From positions 1,500,052 to 1,532,526 of the forward strand of contig NZ_GL397214.1 of assembly GCF_000146675.1 (NCBI RefSeq): a DNA stretch of 32,475 nt, read 5' to 3'. Origin of the DNA: Hoylesella marshii DSM 16973 = JCM 13450. GTDB taxonomy: Bacteria; Bacteroidota; Bacteroidia; Bacteroidales; Bacteroidaceae. Both the position numbers and the translations under genes were made by a program. The notes beneath the pieces were generated by a model, which was given only the letters and a program-made list of their open reading frames with translations, was not told the DNA's origin and ran no database searches. Positions 8,562 through 17,395 of this stretch are shown here, in pieces (the stretch's first letter is position 1; every line of letters starts with the position of its first letter).

Positions 8562-8987
8562 TTTTCTGTCGCCCCTTTGGAGTTATTGGATGAGATTCTC
8601 TTATCTCGAACTCACGTAGATAGTTAGAGGGCAACCGCCTTTACAATATGATTTCACCTCATGAGATATAAGGAATATTAAATTCCCATCACATGCTTAT
8701 AATCCCTTATCCACGTCTGTATAACTCATTATACACGTTTGTATAACTCATTATACACGTTTGTATAACTCATTATACACGTTTGTATAATTTGTTCTCC
8801 ACGTCTGGATAATCTGTTCTCCACGTTTGGAGAATTTGTTCTCCACGTTTGGATAATCTGTTATCCACGTTTGGAGAGTTTGTTATCTACGACGGGAAAA
8901 TTGTCTCTTCACGGTGGGAAATATTTCCCTTCATGAAGGGAATTTGTATTTCCTATCGTAAAGACGATGATAAACCCTGTTTCATCG
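8562..8987 (+). repeat. palindrome-array element, copy 1 (426 bp)
   Basis: This segment recurs at 30574-30978 in the same orientation. The left flanks (about 150 bp) differ by a single base; the right flanks differ at a few positions. The core is nine tandem units of about 22 bp (8707-8903). On the right are further palindromes, for example TTCCCTTCATGAAGGGAA. A sequence beginning CTTATCTCGAACT at 8600 acts as the left terminal repeat in the other copy; the matching right terminal repeat is absent here. The element ends about 120 bp before the dxs promoter. It contains no plausible coding sequence. Confidence 0.85.
8707..8903 (+). repeat. nine tandem 22-bp hairpin units
   Basis: Units start at 8707, 8729, 8751, 8773, 8795, 8817, 8839, 8861 and 8883. 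Each is a 7-nt arm, a CGTT or CGTC tetraloop, a 7-nt arm and a 4-nt linker (CTCA, TTTG or TCTG). Perfect stems occur in different sequence versions: TTATACA/TGTATAA (units 2-4) and TTCTCCA/TGGAGAA (unit 6). Other units mix arms and carry one or two mismatches, and unit 9 is degenerate. Confidence 0.85.
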
Positions 8988-9040
8988 CGTAAAGCAACAG
9001 CAAAGCGCAAAAGAGTAAAACCATGTGGAGATGTATCGAT

Positions 9041-9058
9041 AAACCTTGCAAAAGGTTT
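9041..9058 (+). repeat. isolated 7+4+7 hairpin upstream of dxs
   Basis: AAACCTT, loop GCAA, AAGGTTT is a perfect 7-bp hairpin with the same arm and loop lengths as the tandem units upstream. It lies about 50 bases before the dxs -33 element. Confidence 0.45.
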
Positions 9059-9110
9059 GCTACCACACGGCAGATAGGGGTGTTGCGCAAGGAGAAAAAA
9101 AGGCATTTAT

Positions 9111-9141
9111 TTTGCTTTACGCCAAAATAAGCGTACCTTTG
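9111..9141 (+). promoter_or_regulatory. Bacteroidota-type promoter for dxs-trkA-trkH-manA
   Basis: TTTG at 9111-9114 and TACCTTTG at 9134-9141 are separated by 19 bases, an excellent match to the -33/-7 consensus of Bacteroidota. The expected start near 9148 gives a leader of under 20 nt before ATG 9165. Confidence 0.75.
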
Positions 9142-9164
9142 CATGGTATTCCTTATAATGTGAC

Positions 9165-11066
9165 ATGGTGGAAGATAAGAAAATCGGACTGCTAAGCCGT
9201 ATCAATAATCCGTCGGACTTGCGAAAACTAAACGTAGACCGGTTGCCACATCTATGCAAAGAGCTGAGATCTAATATTGTGGAAGAACTCTCCGTGAATC
9301 CCGGTCATTTGGCCTCAAGTCTCGGTGCCATAGAGATTACAGTAGCCCTGCATTACGTTTTCAATACACCCGACGACCGCATCGTGTGGGACGTGGGGCA
9401 TCAGGCCTACGGTCATAAACTGCTGACAGGTCGCCGAGACCGATTCCACACCAATAGAAAACTACACGGCATACATCCCTTTCCCTGCCCCGCAGAGAGC
9501 GAGTACGACACGTTCACCTGCGGGCATGCCTCCAACTCTATCTCGGCCGCATTAGGTATGGCTGTGGCTGCGAAGAAAAGCGGACACAAAGACCGCCATG
9601 TGGTAGCCGTGATAGGCGATGGTGCCATGAGCGGTGGACTTGCTTTCGAGGGATTGAACAACGTTTCAAGTACGCCGAACGACCTGCTTATCGTGCTCAA
9701 TGACAACGATATGAGCATCGACCGCGCCGTAGGAGGGATGGAGAAATACCTGCTCAACCTCGACACCACTGCAACCTACAACCGGCTGCGACTGAAGGCA
9801 TCGCAGTGGTTATATTCCAAAGGTTATCTGACCGAAGAGCGACGCAAAGGCATCATCCGCCTCAACAATGCTATCAAGTCGGCACTCAGCCATCAGCAAA
9901 ATATCTTCGAAGGTATGAATATCAGATACTTCGGGGTGTTCAACGGCAACGACGTAAAAGAGGTGGTACGCCTGTTGACTCAGCTGAAAGACATGAAAGG
10001 CCCTAAGTTGCTGCACCTGCATACCGTGAAAGGAAAAGGCTATCGACCCGCAGAAGAAGAGGCCACCGTCTGGCATGCCCCGGGTAAATTCGACGTAAAC
10101 ACGGGTGAACGTATCGCATCCACCCCCGTAGACTGTCCACCGAAATATCAAACGGTTTTTGGCGAAACCCTGTTGGAACTAGCCAAAATGAATCCTAAGA
10201 TTGTGGGTGTAACACCAGCCATGCCGACGGGATGCTCGATGAACATACTGATGAAGAACATGCCCGACAGAGCTTTCGACGTGGGCATTGCCGAAGGACA
10301 TGCCGCCACATTCTCCGGCGGGATGGCGAAAGACGGACTGCTGCCGTTTTGCAATATCTACAGTGCTTTCTCGCAACGGGCTTACGACAACATCATCCAC
10401 GACGTGGCCATCATGAACCTGCCCGTGGTCTTCTGTTTAGACCGTGCAGGATTAGTGGGCGAAGACGGGGCAACACACCATGGCGCATTCGACTTGGCCT
10501 TTCTCCGTCCGATACCGAACCTCACCATAGCCTCACCCATGGACGAGCACGAACTGCGACGGCTCATGTACACAGCACAACTGCCTGGCAAAGGAACGTT
10601 CGTTATCCGTTATCCGCGCGGCAACGGCGTACTCTCCGATTGGCGATGTCCACTCGAAGAAGTGGCCGTGGGCACAGGTCGCAAGCTGCACGACGGCACA
10701 GACGTAGCGGTGCTTAGCATCGGACCGCTGGGCAACGACGTGACAGCAGTCATAGAATCGCTTGCAGAAACCATCAGTGTGGCACATTACGACATGCGCT
10801 TCCTGAAACCGCTTGATGCAGACTTGCTTCGCGAGGTGGGCGAACGCTTCGGCAAAGTAATTACCATCGAAGACGGCGTGCGCGACGGCGGATTAGGCAG
10901 TGCTGTGGGAGAATGGATGAACGACAACGGATTTCATCCCCAAATCATCAGAATGGGACTGCCCGACCGATTCATAGAACACGGCACCGTAACCGAGTTG
11001 CGACACATCGTAGGGCTGGATCAAGAGGCCATCAGACAAAACATAGAGAACTTACACAGACAATGA
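9165..11066 (+). CDS. dxs: 1-deoxy-D-xylulose-5-phosphate synthase
   Basis: A 633-residue thiamine-diphosphate enzyme that condenses pyruvate and glyceraldehyde 3-phosphate in the first step of the MEP isoprenoid pathway. [10 protein letters not shown] holds the conserved active-site His79. [16 protein letters not shown] (151-166) is the thiamine-diphosphate/Mg site. The central transketolase domain has [13 protein letters not shown] with the catalytic Glu and [13 protein letters not shown]. Length is normal for the family. The pathway enzyme IspF is also in this window (20847-21344) but in another operon. The gene follows a strong promoter, and its stop overlaps the trkA start (ATGA), so it heads a four-gene operon. 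Confidence 0.96.
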   Translation: MVEDKKIGLLSRINNPSDLRKLNVDRLPHLCKELRSNIVEELSVNPGHLASSLGAIEITVALHYVFNTPDDRIVWDVGHQAYGHKLLTGRRDRFHTNRKLHGIHPFPCPAESEYDTFTCGHASNSISAALGMAVAAKKSGHKDRHVVAVIGDGAMSGGLAFEGLNNVSSTPNDLLIVLNDNDMSIDRAVGGMEKYLLNLDTTATYNRLRLKASQWLYSKGYLTEERRKGIIRLNNAIKSALSHQQNIFEGMNIRYFGVFNGNDVKEVVRLLTQLKDMKGPKLLHLHTVKGKGYRPAEEEATVWHAPGKFDVNTGERIASTPVDCPPKYQTVFGETLLELAKMNPKIVGVTPAMPTGCSMNILMKNMPDRAFDVGIAEGHAATFSGGMAKDGLLPFCNIYSAFSQRAYDNIIHDVAIMNLPVVFCLDRAGLVGEDGATHHGAFDLAFLRPIPNLTIASPMDEHELRRLMYTAQLPGKGTFVIRYPRGNGVLSDWRCPLEEVAVGTGRKLHDGTDVAVLSIGPLGNDVTAVIESLAETISVAHYDMRFLKPLDADLLREVGERFGKVITIEDGVRDGGLGSAVGEWMNDNGFHPQIIRMGLPDRFIEHGTVTELRHIVGLDQEAIRQNIENLHRQ

Positions 11067-12406
11067 AAATCATCATCGCCGGTGCTTATACCATCGGTTC
11101 ACATCTGGCAAAGCTGCTGTCACGCAACAATCAAGACATCGTTCTCATCGACGAGAATGAAGATAACCTTGCACGGCTACGTGCCGACTTCGACCTGCTG
11201 ACCATGCACGCCTCACCCACAAGTCTCAAGACGCTGAAAGAGGCTGGCGTGGCCGCTGCCGATTTGTTCATCGCCGTAACACCCGACGAATATAAAAACA
11301 TTACCGCCTGCGGATTGGCACATGCCTTAGGCGCCAAGAAGACGGTGGCGAGGATAGACGATTCAGAATTTCAACAGCAAGACAACGAAGAGATTTTCCA
11401 CAAGATGGGCGTCAGTTCGCTCATCTATCCGGAGATGCTCGCAGCCAAGGATATTGCCAACGGGCTGAAGATGTCGTGGGTACGCCAGCGATGGGATGTC
11501 CACGACGGAGCACTCGTCATGTTAGGCATCAAGCTCCGCGAAACTTGCGAAGTGCTCAACCGCCCCCTCAAAGAATTGTGCGGTCCCGACGACCCCTACC
11601 ATGTCGTAGCTATCAAACGTGGCCCCGACACTATCATTCCGGGAGGTAACGATGTGCTGAAGCTCTACGACCTCACCTACTTCATGACCACCCGCAACTA
11701 TATCCCCCACGTGCGGAAAATCGTGGGAAAAGAGCATTACGCCGACGTGAAAGATGTGATGATTATGGGAGGCGGAGGCACCGCCGTGCATGCCCTGCAG
11801 GCCATACCCGACTACATGGACGTAAAGATTATGGAGAAAGACGAGGCGCGCTGCGAATTGCTCAACGACATCATTACGCGAGATAAGGTAATGGTTATCA
11901 ATGGTGACGGCCGCGACATCTCGTTGCTCGTAGATGAAGGAATACGCAACATGCAGGCCTTCGTGGCACTCACAGGCAACGCCGAAGCCAACATCCTGGC
12001 GTGCCTTTCAGCTAAACGGATGGGCGTACGCAAGACCGTGGCCATGGTCGAGAACATGGATTACGCAGAGATGGCCGAAGGGTTCGACATCGGGACTATC
12101 ATCAACAAGAAAGCCATCGCCGCCGGATACATCTATCAAATGATGCTCGATGCTAACGTACACAACGTGAAATTCCTGACAACCGCCAACGCCGATGTGG
12201 CCGAATTTATCCCCGTGGAAGGCTCGCGGGTAACGAAGAAGCCGGTCAAAGACCTCGGACTGCCCAAAGGTATGACCATCGGCGGCCTTGTGCGCAACGG
12301 CGAAGGACTGCTTGTTTCCGGAAACACGCTCATCGAAGCGGGCGACTCCGTGATGGTGTTCTGCCACAGTGTGGACATGAAGAAGATAGAGAAGTTTTTC
12401 AATTAA
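11063..12406 (+). CDS. trkA: Trk potassium uptake system peripheral NAD-binding protein TrkA
   Basis: A 447-residue cytoplasmic regulator of TrkH with two successive RCK halves (TrkA-N plus TrkA-C). The first nucleotide-binding loop reads [18 protein letters not shown], so the middle Gly of the usual GxGxxG is Tyr. The second half has [14 protein letters not shown]. Asp and Glu follow the second strand as expected for NAD(H) binding (VLIDENE). An upstream open extension into dxs exists but is a shadow; ATG 11063 overlaps the dxs stop and starts directly at the first beta strand. trkH follows three bases after the stop, so the two Trk subunits are made together. Confidence 0.94.
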   Translation: MKIIIAGAYTIGSHLAKLLSRNNQDIVLIDENEDNLARLRADFDLLTMHASPTSLKTLKEAGVAAADLFIAVTPDEYKNITACGLAHALGAKKTVARIDDSEFQQQDNEEIFHKMGVSSLIYPEMLAAKDIANGLKMSWVRQRWDVHDGALVMLGIKLRETCEVLNRPLKELCGPDDPYHVVAIKRGPDTIIPGGNDVLKLYDLTYFMTTRNYIPHVRKIVGKEHYADVKDVMIMGGGGTAVHALQAIPDYMDVKIMEKDEARCELLNDIITRDKVMVINGDGRDISLLVDEGIRNMQAFVALTGNAEANILACLSAKRMGVRKTVAMVENMDYAEMAEGFDIGTIINKKAIAAGYIYQMMLDANVHNVKFLTTANADVAEFIPVEGSRVTKKPVKDLGLPKGMTIGGLVRNGEGLLVSGNTLIEAGDSVMVFCHSVDMKKIEKFFN

Positions 12407-12409
12407 GCG

Positions 12410-13867
12410 ATGATCAATCTCAAACTCATCTCCAAGATACTCGGTTCCCTGCTCTTCCTCGAAGCTGGCCTCATGCTCATGTGCCTGCTCATGGCATCTT
12501 ACTTCAAGGAAGACGACGTGATGGCGTTTCTCATCTCCGTTATCGTGACCCTGCTCTTCGGCTTCGTGCTGAAATATGCCGGCGGCCATGCCGACAACGC
12601 ACTGGGACGGCGTGATGCTTACCTTGTGGTCACACTGTCGTGGACGGTCTTCAGTTTGTTTGGCACACTGCCTTTCCTCATCAGCGGCTATATCACCGGA
12701 TTCACCGACGCTTTCTTTGAAACAATGTCGGGGTTCACGACGACGGGTGCCACCATCCTCGACGATGTGGAAGCCTTTCCCCACGGATTGCTCTTCTGGC
12801 GCTCACTCACGCAATGGCTCGGCGGGCTGGGTATCGTGTTCTTCACCATAGCTCTGCTGCCGTCGATGGTGGGCGGTTCGGTCAGGGTATTCGCAGCCGA
12901 AGCCACAGGTCCCATCAGCAGTAAACTGCATCCCAAACTCAGCACCAGCGCGAAATGGATTTGGATGGTCTACCTCCTGCTCACCGTGGCCTGCATAGGT
13001 AGCTATGTGGCTTGCGGCATGGGTTGGTTCGACGGCATCAACTACGCCATGTCTACGACGGCCACCGGCGGATTCTCCACCCACAATACCAGTGTGGAGT
13101 ATTTCCATTCGCCGGCTGTGGAATACGTCTGCACACTCTTCTGCTTCCTCTCCGGCATCAACTTCACCCTTTTTTACGCATCGGTGGTAAAACTGCGACC
13201 GAAACAACTGCTGACCAATTCCGAATTTCGATTCTATCTTGTCGTGGTGCTCAGCCTCACGGTCTTCATCATGATAGAGTTGATGATACAAAACGGCTAT
13301 GATTTAGAGCATGCTTTCCGCTGTGGACTCTTCCAAGTGGTATCGTTTCTGACCACAACGGGCATCTTCAACGACGACGCCGGACAATGGCCGCACGTCA
13401 CATGGGTGGCACTCGCGCTCTGCATGTTTATCGGTGCATGTTCGGGCAGCACAAGCGGCGGATTCAAATCCATCCGAGGCGTGATGCTGCTGAAGATTAT
13501 CAAAAACGAGTTTAAACACATCCTCCACCCCAACGCCGTGTTGCCCGTAAGGATAAACGGGGTGAACATCGAAAACAACCGCCGCCTCACGCTCCTGTCG
13601 TTCCTCACGATGTATCTCGTGCTCAGCCTCGTATGCTCTTTCACCATGATTGCCTGCGGAATAGACAACACCAACGCCATCACCATCACGCTCAGCGCAT
13701 TGGGCAACGTAGGCCCGTCGCTCGGGTTGGAGATTGGTCCCACGATGTCGTGGAACAGCCTGCCCGACTTCGCCAAATGGATGTGCTCGTTTCTCATGCT
13801 CGTAGGCCGTCTCGAGATATTCAGCGTGTTAGTCATCTTCACCCCCGCCTTCTGGAAAAACAACTGA
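12410..13867 (+). CDS. trkH: Trk potassium transporter membrane subunit TrkH
   Basis: A 485-residue inner-membrane potassium channel-like transporter. The four pore loops with their filter glycines are visible: GFTTTGATIL, TATGGFST, FLTTTGIFN and LGNVGPSLG. These are the expected four M1-P-M2 repeats. The N-terminus begins with a membrane segment (ISKILGSLLFLEAGLML). Length and order fit TrkH/KtrB-type proteins. It is gated by TrkA, encoded three bases upstream. manA follows after 15 bases. Confidence 0.95.
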   Translation: MINLKLISKILGSLLFLEAGLMLMCLLMASYFKEDDVMAFLISVIVTLLFGFVLKYAGGHADNALGRRDAYLVVTLSWTVFSLFGTLPFLISGYITGFTDAFFETMSGFTTTGATILDDVEAFPHGLLFWRSLTQWLGGLGIVFFTIALLPSMVGGSVRVFAAEATGPISSKLHPKLSTSAKWIWMVYLLLTVACIGSYVACGMGWFDGINYAMSTTATGGFSTHNTSVEYFHSPAVEYVCTLFCFLSGINFTLFYASVVKLRPKQLLTNSEFRFYLVVVLSLTVFIMIELMIQNGYDLEHAFRCGLFQVVSFLTTTGIFNDDAGQWPHVTWVALALCMFIGACSGSTSGGFKSIRGVMLLKIIKNEFKHILHPNAVLPVRINGVNIENNRRLTLLSFLTMYLVLSLVCSFTMIACGIDNTNAITITLSALGNVGPSLGLEIGPTMSWNSLPDFAKWMCSFLMLVGRLEIFSVLVIFTPAFWKNN

Positions 13868-13882
13868 CAACGAACCCCGAAT

Positions 13883-14845
13883 ATGCGACCCATCAAGTTC
13901 AAACCCATCCTGAAACAGACCTTGTGGGGAGGCGAAAAGCTCGTCTCCTTCAAACACCTCGACACCGATGCCACGCAAATCGGCGAGAGTTGGGAAATAT
14001 CGGCCGTGCCGGGCAGCGAGTCCGTCGTAGCCGAGGGAGAACTCCGGGGCAAAACCCTCCGCACGCTGATTGAAGAGATGCGAGGACAGCTCGTGGGCGA
14101 GGCCAACTTCCGCCGCTTCGGCACGACGTTCCCCCTACTCATCAAATTCATCGACGCCCGCCAAGACCTATCCATACAGGTGCATCCGTCCGAAGAAATC
14201 GCCCGCCGGCAGGGTAAAGACCACGGCAAAACCGAGATGTGGTACATCATGGAATCGGATGCCGGCGCCAAACTCTACTGCGGACTGAAGCAGAAGATTA
14301 CCCCGCAGCAATACGAACACATGGTCGAAGATGGCACCATCATGCAGGCTGTAGCCGACTACGAAGTGAAAGAGGGCGATTGCTTCTTCATCCCCGCCGG
14401 ACGCATCCACAGCATCGGAGCCGGATGCTTCCTCGCAGAGATACAGCAGACCAGCGACGTGACCTATCGCATCTACGACTTCAAACGCAAAGACAAAGAC
14501 GGACGATACCGAGAACTCCACACCCGCGAGGCGGCAGCGTGCATCAATTTCCGCGTAGAAAACAACTACCGCACGGAATATGTACCGGCCGAGAACCAAG
14601 GCGTGAACCTCATTCACTGCCCCTTCTTCCACACCGAAGTCTACGACCTCTCCGCCCCCATGACGCTCGACTACAGCCAGCTCGACAGCTTCGTCGCCCT
14701 TGTATGCCTGAAAGGACAAGCCACCGTCACCGACGACGAGGGCACCCGCACCCCCATCGCATCCGGCGAAACCATACTCATTCCCGCCACCACCCGCACG
14801 CTTTACGTAGAAGGCCGTGTAAAATTCCTCGCCACCTACGTGTAA
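13883..14845 (+). CDS. manA: mannose-6-phosphate isomerase, type I
   Basis: A 320-residue zinc-dependent isomerase interconverting fructose 6-phosphate and mannose 6-phosphate, the entry to GDP-mannose for polysaccharides. The zinc site is visible: QVHP with Gln99 and His101, Glu118 in KTEMWY, and His176 in IPAGRIHSIG. The short form of about 320 residues is usual in Bacteroidota and Firmicutes. It closes the dxs-trkA-trkH-manA operon. A tandem hairpin array begins 45 bases after its stop and may end or buffer the transcript. Long antisense open frames across it are codon-bias shadows. Confidence 0.94.
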   Translation: MRPIKFKPILKQTLWGGEKLVSFKHLDTDATQIGESWEISAVPGSESVVAEGELRGKTLRTLIEEMRGQLVGEANFRRFGTTFPLLIKFIDARQDLSIQVHPSEEIARRQGKDHGKTEMWYIMESDAGAKLYCGLKQKITPQQYEHMVEDGTIMQAVADYEVKEGDCFFIPAGRIHSIGAGCFLAEIQQTSDVTYRIYDFKRKDKDGRYRELHTREAAACINFRVENNYRTEYVPAENQGVNLIHCPFFHTEVYDLSAPMTLDYSQLDSFVALVCLKGQATVTDDEGTRTPIASGETILIPATTRTLYVEGRVKFLATYV

Positions 14846-14890
14846 CACGTCCCCACACACTCTTTTTACTCTCTCTTCCATAAGAAATGC

Positions 14891-15206
14891 AACAGCGTTT
14901 TTTACGCTGTTATTGCAGAGCGGTATTTTATAACAGCGTTTTTTACGCTGTTATTGCAGAGCGGGATTTTATAACAACGTTTTTTACGACGTTATTGCAG
15001 AGCGGGATTTTATAACAGCGTTTTTTACGACGTTATTGCAGAGCGGGATTTTATAACAGCGTTTTTTACGACGTTATTGCAGAGCAGGATTTTATAACGG
15101 CGTTTTTTACGCTGTTATTGCAGAGCGGGATTTTATAACAGCGTTTTTTACGACGTTGTTGCAGAACGGGATTTTATAACAGCGTTTTTTACGACGTTAT
15201 ATTTCC
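14891..15206 (+). repeat. eight tandem 41-bp hairpin units
   Basis: Units start at 14891, 14932, 14973, 15014, 15055, 15096, 15137 and 15178, an exact 41-bp period. Each contains ATAACAGCGT, a T5 loop and ACGCTGTTAT, or a variant, then TTGCAGAGCGGGATTT. Units 1 and 2 have near-perfect stems of up to 10 bp. Others combine the AACAGCG or AACAACG left arm with an ACGACGTTAT right arm, which leaves two mismatches. There are no spacers, so this is not CRISPR. It lies between manA and the AraC-type gene. Confidence 0.9.
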
Positions 15207-15294
15207 ACATAGAAAAGTAACAAAATAAAGTGTTTTCTTTATAAAGAAGGTCGCTTTTTGGGTCGAGAGATGAGAAGTTACCAAAAAAAATCGC

Positions 15295-15302
15295 TATATT
15301 TG
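15295..15302 (+). promoter_or_regulatory. -7 promoter element of the AraC-type gene
   Basis: TATATTTG matches TAnnTTTG and lies 28 bases before ATG 15331. No clear -33 TTTG is at the right distance. The repeat array ends about 90 bases upstream. Confidence 0.5.
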
Positions 15303-15330
15303 TCCCAAACAAATACCAATCGCATAGACC

Positions 15331-15822
15331 ATGTACACAAGTATCAAAGAGCGCCAACTCACAGGCGCACCGCAATTCACGTTTGAAGACCTGTTCATCT
15401 TTCCGTTTAGCGAAAAACGAGTCTACGAGCCCGACGGCAGCTACCACTACGTGCCCTACGAGCAGAATACCTCGCCCACCGGCATACACATCTTCGACGA
15501 CTACCTGCGCAGCATCGGCACATCGGACTTCAATCTCTTTTCTTTCTGCGATTCGCACGGCATCAACACACGCGACCTCGAAGGCGTTACGTTTATGCTC
15601 ACGGGGATGGGAAGTCGTACCTTTCGCAACAAATGGAAACTGCAAACAGCCTTTTCCTTGCTCAGATACACGGATATGACGATAGCTGAGGTGGCCAAGG
15701 AAAGCGGATTCGGCAACACCATGTCGATGCATCACGTTTTGCATCATGCCAAGTTGAGCTCGGCGACAGTATTGCGCTACCAGATGCGCAAGGAACACGA
15801 CGTAGGACGCTATCGCCCCTGA
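15331..15822 (+). CDS. small AraC-type DNA-binding regulator
   Basis: A 163-residue protein whose C-terminal half looks like a full AraC DNA-binding domain. A first helix-turn-helix-like part lies at about residues 75-110 (GINTRDLEG to KLQTAFSLL). The second has MTIAEVAKESGFGN, the typical IAEVAxxxGF motif, followed by HHAKLSSATVLRYQMR, which corresponds to the FKKxxGxSPxxYR end. The N-terminal 65 residues have no recognisable sensor fold. Such small, MarA-sized proteins act as transcription factors. It is the only regulator beside the exopolysaccharide pair, facing it convergently, so control of that pair is possible but unproven. A terminator follows 38 bases after the stop. Confidence 0.65.
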   Translation: MYTSIKERQLTGAPQFTFEDLFIFPFSEKRVYEPDGSYHYVPYEQNTSPTGIHIFDDYLRSIGTSDFNLFSFCDSHGINTRDLEGVTFMLTGMGSRTFRNKWKLQTAFSLLRYTDMTIAEVAKESGFGNTMSMHHVLHHAKLSSATVLRYQMRKEHDVGRYRP

Positions 15823-15860
15823 ACATCTCTCGAAGATACCGATTTCATCCGGAGCGGAAA

Positions 15861-15887
15861 GCCGTAGCATCTGACGCTACGGCTTTT
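15861..15887 (+). terminator. bidirectional intrinsic terminator between convergent genes
   Basis: GCCGTAGC, a 7-nt loop, GCTACGGC, then TTTT: a perfect 8-bp stem with a T tract on the + strand. Read on the - strand it is followed by TTT. The stop codon of the flippase gene (15877-15879 on the - strand) lies inside the stem. Confidence 0.85.
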
Positions 15888-17328
15888 GTCGTGAGAAGAG
15901 CCACGCATGGAGCGCGTGAAGCTTTGCCAAGACAAAAGGATTCTTCAGATAAAGGCATTGCACGGCCACAAAATAGGCCAACAGCAGCACCGAGGCCACA
16001 ATGAAATGAAGAAAGAAAGCATCGGTGACGAAATAGCGGACAAGCAGACACAACACAACGGCCGGCAGATAAATCGCCACATTCTGCAACAAGATGCGGA
16101 ACGGGAAGCGGATGCCGAAACGACGGGTCACATACGTTTGGGCAATGAACAGCACGCAGGTCTCGGACGAGAGCCACGCCACGGCAGAACCCATGGCATG
16201 AAAACGCGGCACAAGCCACGCATTCAACAAAATGCAGACCACGGCACAGATACCTGAAACACACGCCAAAAAGCGGTCGGCCTTGCAAGGAATGAGTATC
16301 TGCATGACGAGTATCTGGCTGTAGCCGATGATGAAAATGAGTGGCATCAACCATCGCAGGGGCAACGCGGCCGGCTCATAACCGCGACCGGAGACAAGCA
16401 GAATAATGTCGCTGCTGAATATCATACCCGCAATGACGATGGGCACCGACAGACACAACAACACCGACATGGAGATGTGAACAAGACGGTTGAACTGTTC
16501 TTCGTCGTTGTCGGAATGCAGCGAACTCATCCGAGGCATGACCACATTTGTCCATGCCGTGTAGACGGCCTGAAAGATGATGATGAGTTTATAGGCCGTA
16601 GAGAAATAACCCACTTCGCTGTCGGTGGAAGCAAAGCCGAGAAAAATAATATTGAACGCAGTGTAAAGATTGGTCAATATCATATACACGCCTAACGTGA
16701 CGTAAGGTTTCAGGTATTTCTTCAGGTTTACATCGCGAAACCGATAGCGCACAATGCGGCGGCTTCTCACCATGTTTATTAGCGCATTCACCACCACCAA
16801 TCCCACGGTGAGGGCGAAATACACAGAATAATCGGTCGGTGCCTTGACAAGAGTGAACACAGCTATCAGGTAGAGAACGCGCACGATGAGCGACCGCTCG
16901 GTAATGTATCGGAACTCTTCCATTCCCGTGTACAACCATTCCATGAGAAGGAAATTGAACAGGAGTTTGAACGCACCGACATACATCAGCTGCCGATGCT
17001 CATAGAGGCGGTCTATCCATTGTGTACAGACGAGCAATATCACGAGCAACACGGCGGTAAAAAGGCCGTTGAGCGTGATAAGGCTGGAGAAGACCTTGCC
17101 GAGCCGCGAAGGTTCGGTGCGTGCTGCGGCCGTCTCCCGAATGCCGATGGCACTGATACCCAGCATGGAGAAAATAATGAAATAATTGATAATGCTGTCG
17201 ATGAAACTGCATATTCCCACGTTTTCCACGCCCAACACGCGGGATATATAAGGGAAAACGATGAGCGGAAACACGTAGTTGGATACGGTGAGGATGCCGC
17301 TGTAGACGAAGTTTTTCTGTATTCCCAT
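15877..17328 (-). CDS. Wzx-type polysaccharide flippase (MATE/MVF-like)
   Basis: A 483-residue protein with 12-14 hydrophobic segments, of the polysaccharide biosynthesis/Wzx type that flips lipid-linked repeat units across the inner membrane. The N-terminus NFVYSGILTVSNYVFPLIVFPYISRVLG and the following GISAIGIRE match the family. The ATG at 17328 is chosen over an in-frame TTG at 17346 because it begins directly before the conserved N-terminus and has AGAAAGA upstream. It lies 67 bases downstream of the SLBB export gene and is probably cotranscribed with it. No glycosyltransferases are adjacent, so the sugars handled are unknown. Confidence 0.88.
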   Translation of the reverse strand: MGIQKNFVYSGILTVSNYVFPLIVFPYISRVLGVENVGICSFIDSIINYFIIFSMLGISAIGIRETAAARTEPSRLGKVFSSLITLNGLFTAVLLVILLVCTQWIDRLYEHRQLMYVGAFKLLFNFLLMEWLYTGMEEFRYITERSLIVRVLYLIAVFTLVKAPTDYSVYFALTVGLVVVNALINMVRSRRIVRYRFRDVNLKKYLKPYVTLGVYMILTNLYTAFNIIFLGFASTDSEVGYFSTAYKLIIIFQAVYTAWTNVVMPRMSSLHSDNDEEQFNRLVHISMSVLLCLSVPIVIAGMIFSSDIILLVSGRGYEPAALPLRWLMPLIFIIGYSQILVMQILIPCKADRFLACVSGICAVVCILLNAWLVPRFHAMGSAVAWLSSETCVLFIAQTYVTRRFGIRFPFRILLQNVAIYLPAVVLCLLVRYFVTDAFFLHFIVASVLLLAYFVAVQCLYLKNPFVLAKLHALHAWLFSRQKP

Positions 17329-17395
17329 CTTATCTTTCTCTAACAAGGCGAGGCTATGCTCTACCGGAGCGAAGCAATGCCAGCGGATACCATAA

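Noticed and set aside
8707..8903. Replication-origin iterons or DnaA boxes (TTATCCACG resembles a DnaA box)
   Set aside because: Only some units resemble TTATCCACA, the units vary inside the core, the element exists in two copies, and no dnaA or other origin gene is near. The hairpin pattern explains the sequence better.
12008..12784. 258-codon - strand frame across trkA/trkH
   Set aside because: It is antisense to certain genes and its His- and Glu-rich translation shows no family.
13297..14271. 324-codon - strand frame across trkH and manA
   Set aside because: It is antisense to two certain genes and is rich in Arg, Ser and Pro, as expected from codon bias.
14168..14883. Open frames of 237 (-) and 214 (+) codons over manA
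   Set aside because: Shadows of manA, whose zinc ligands are all visible.
14891..15206. CRISPR array
   Set aside because: The units are directly contiguous, without unique spacers, and no cas genes are present.
15148..15870. 240-codon - strand frame opposite the AraC-type gene
   Set aside because: It runs into the 41-bp repeat array and through the terminator. The + strand frame has an AraC domain and a promoter.
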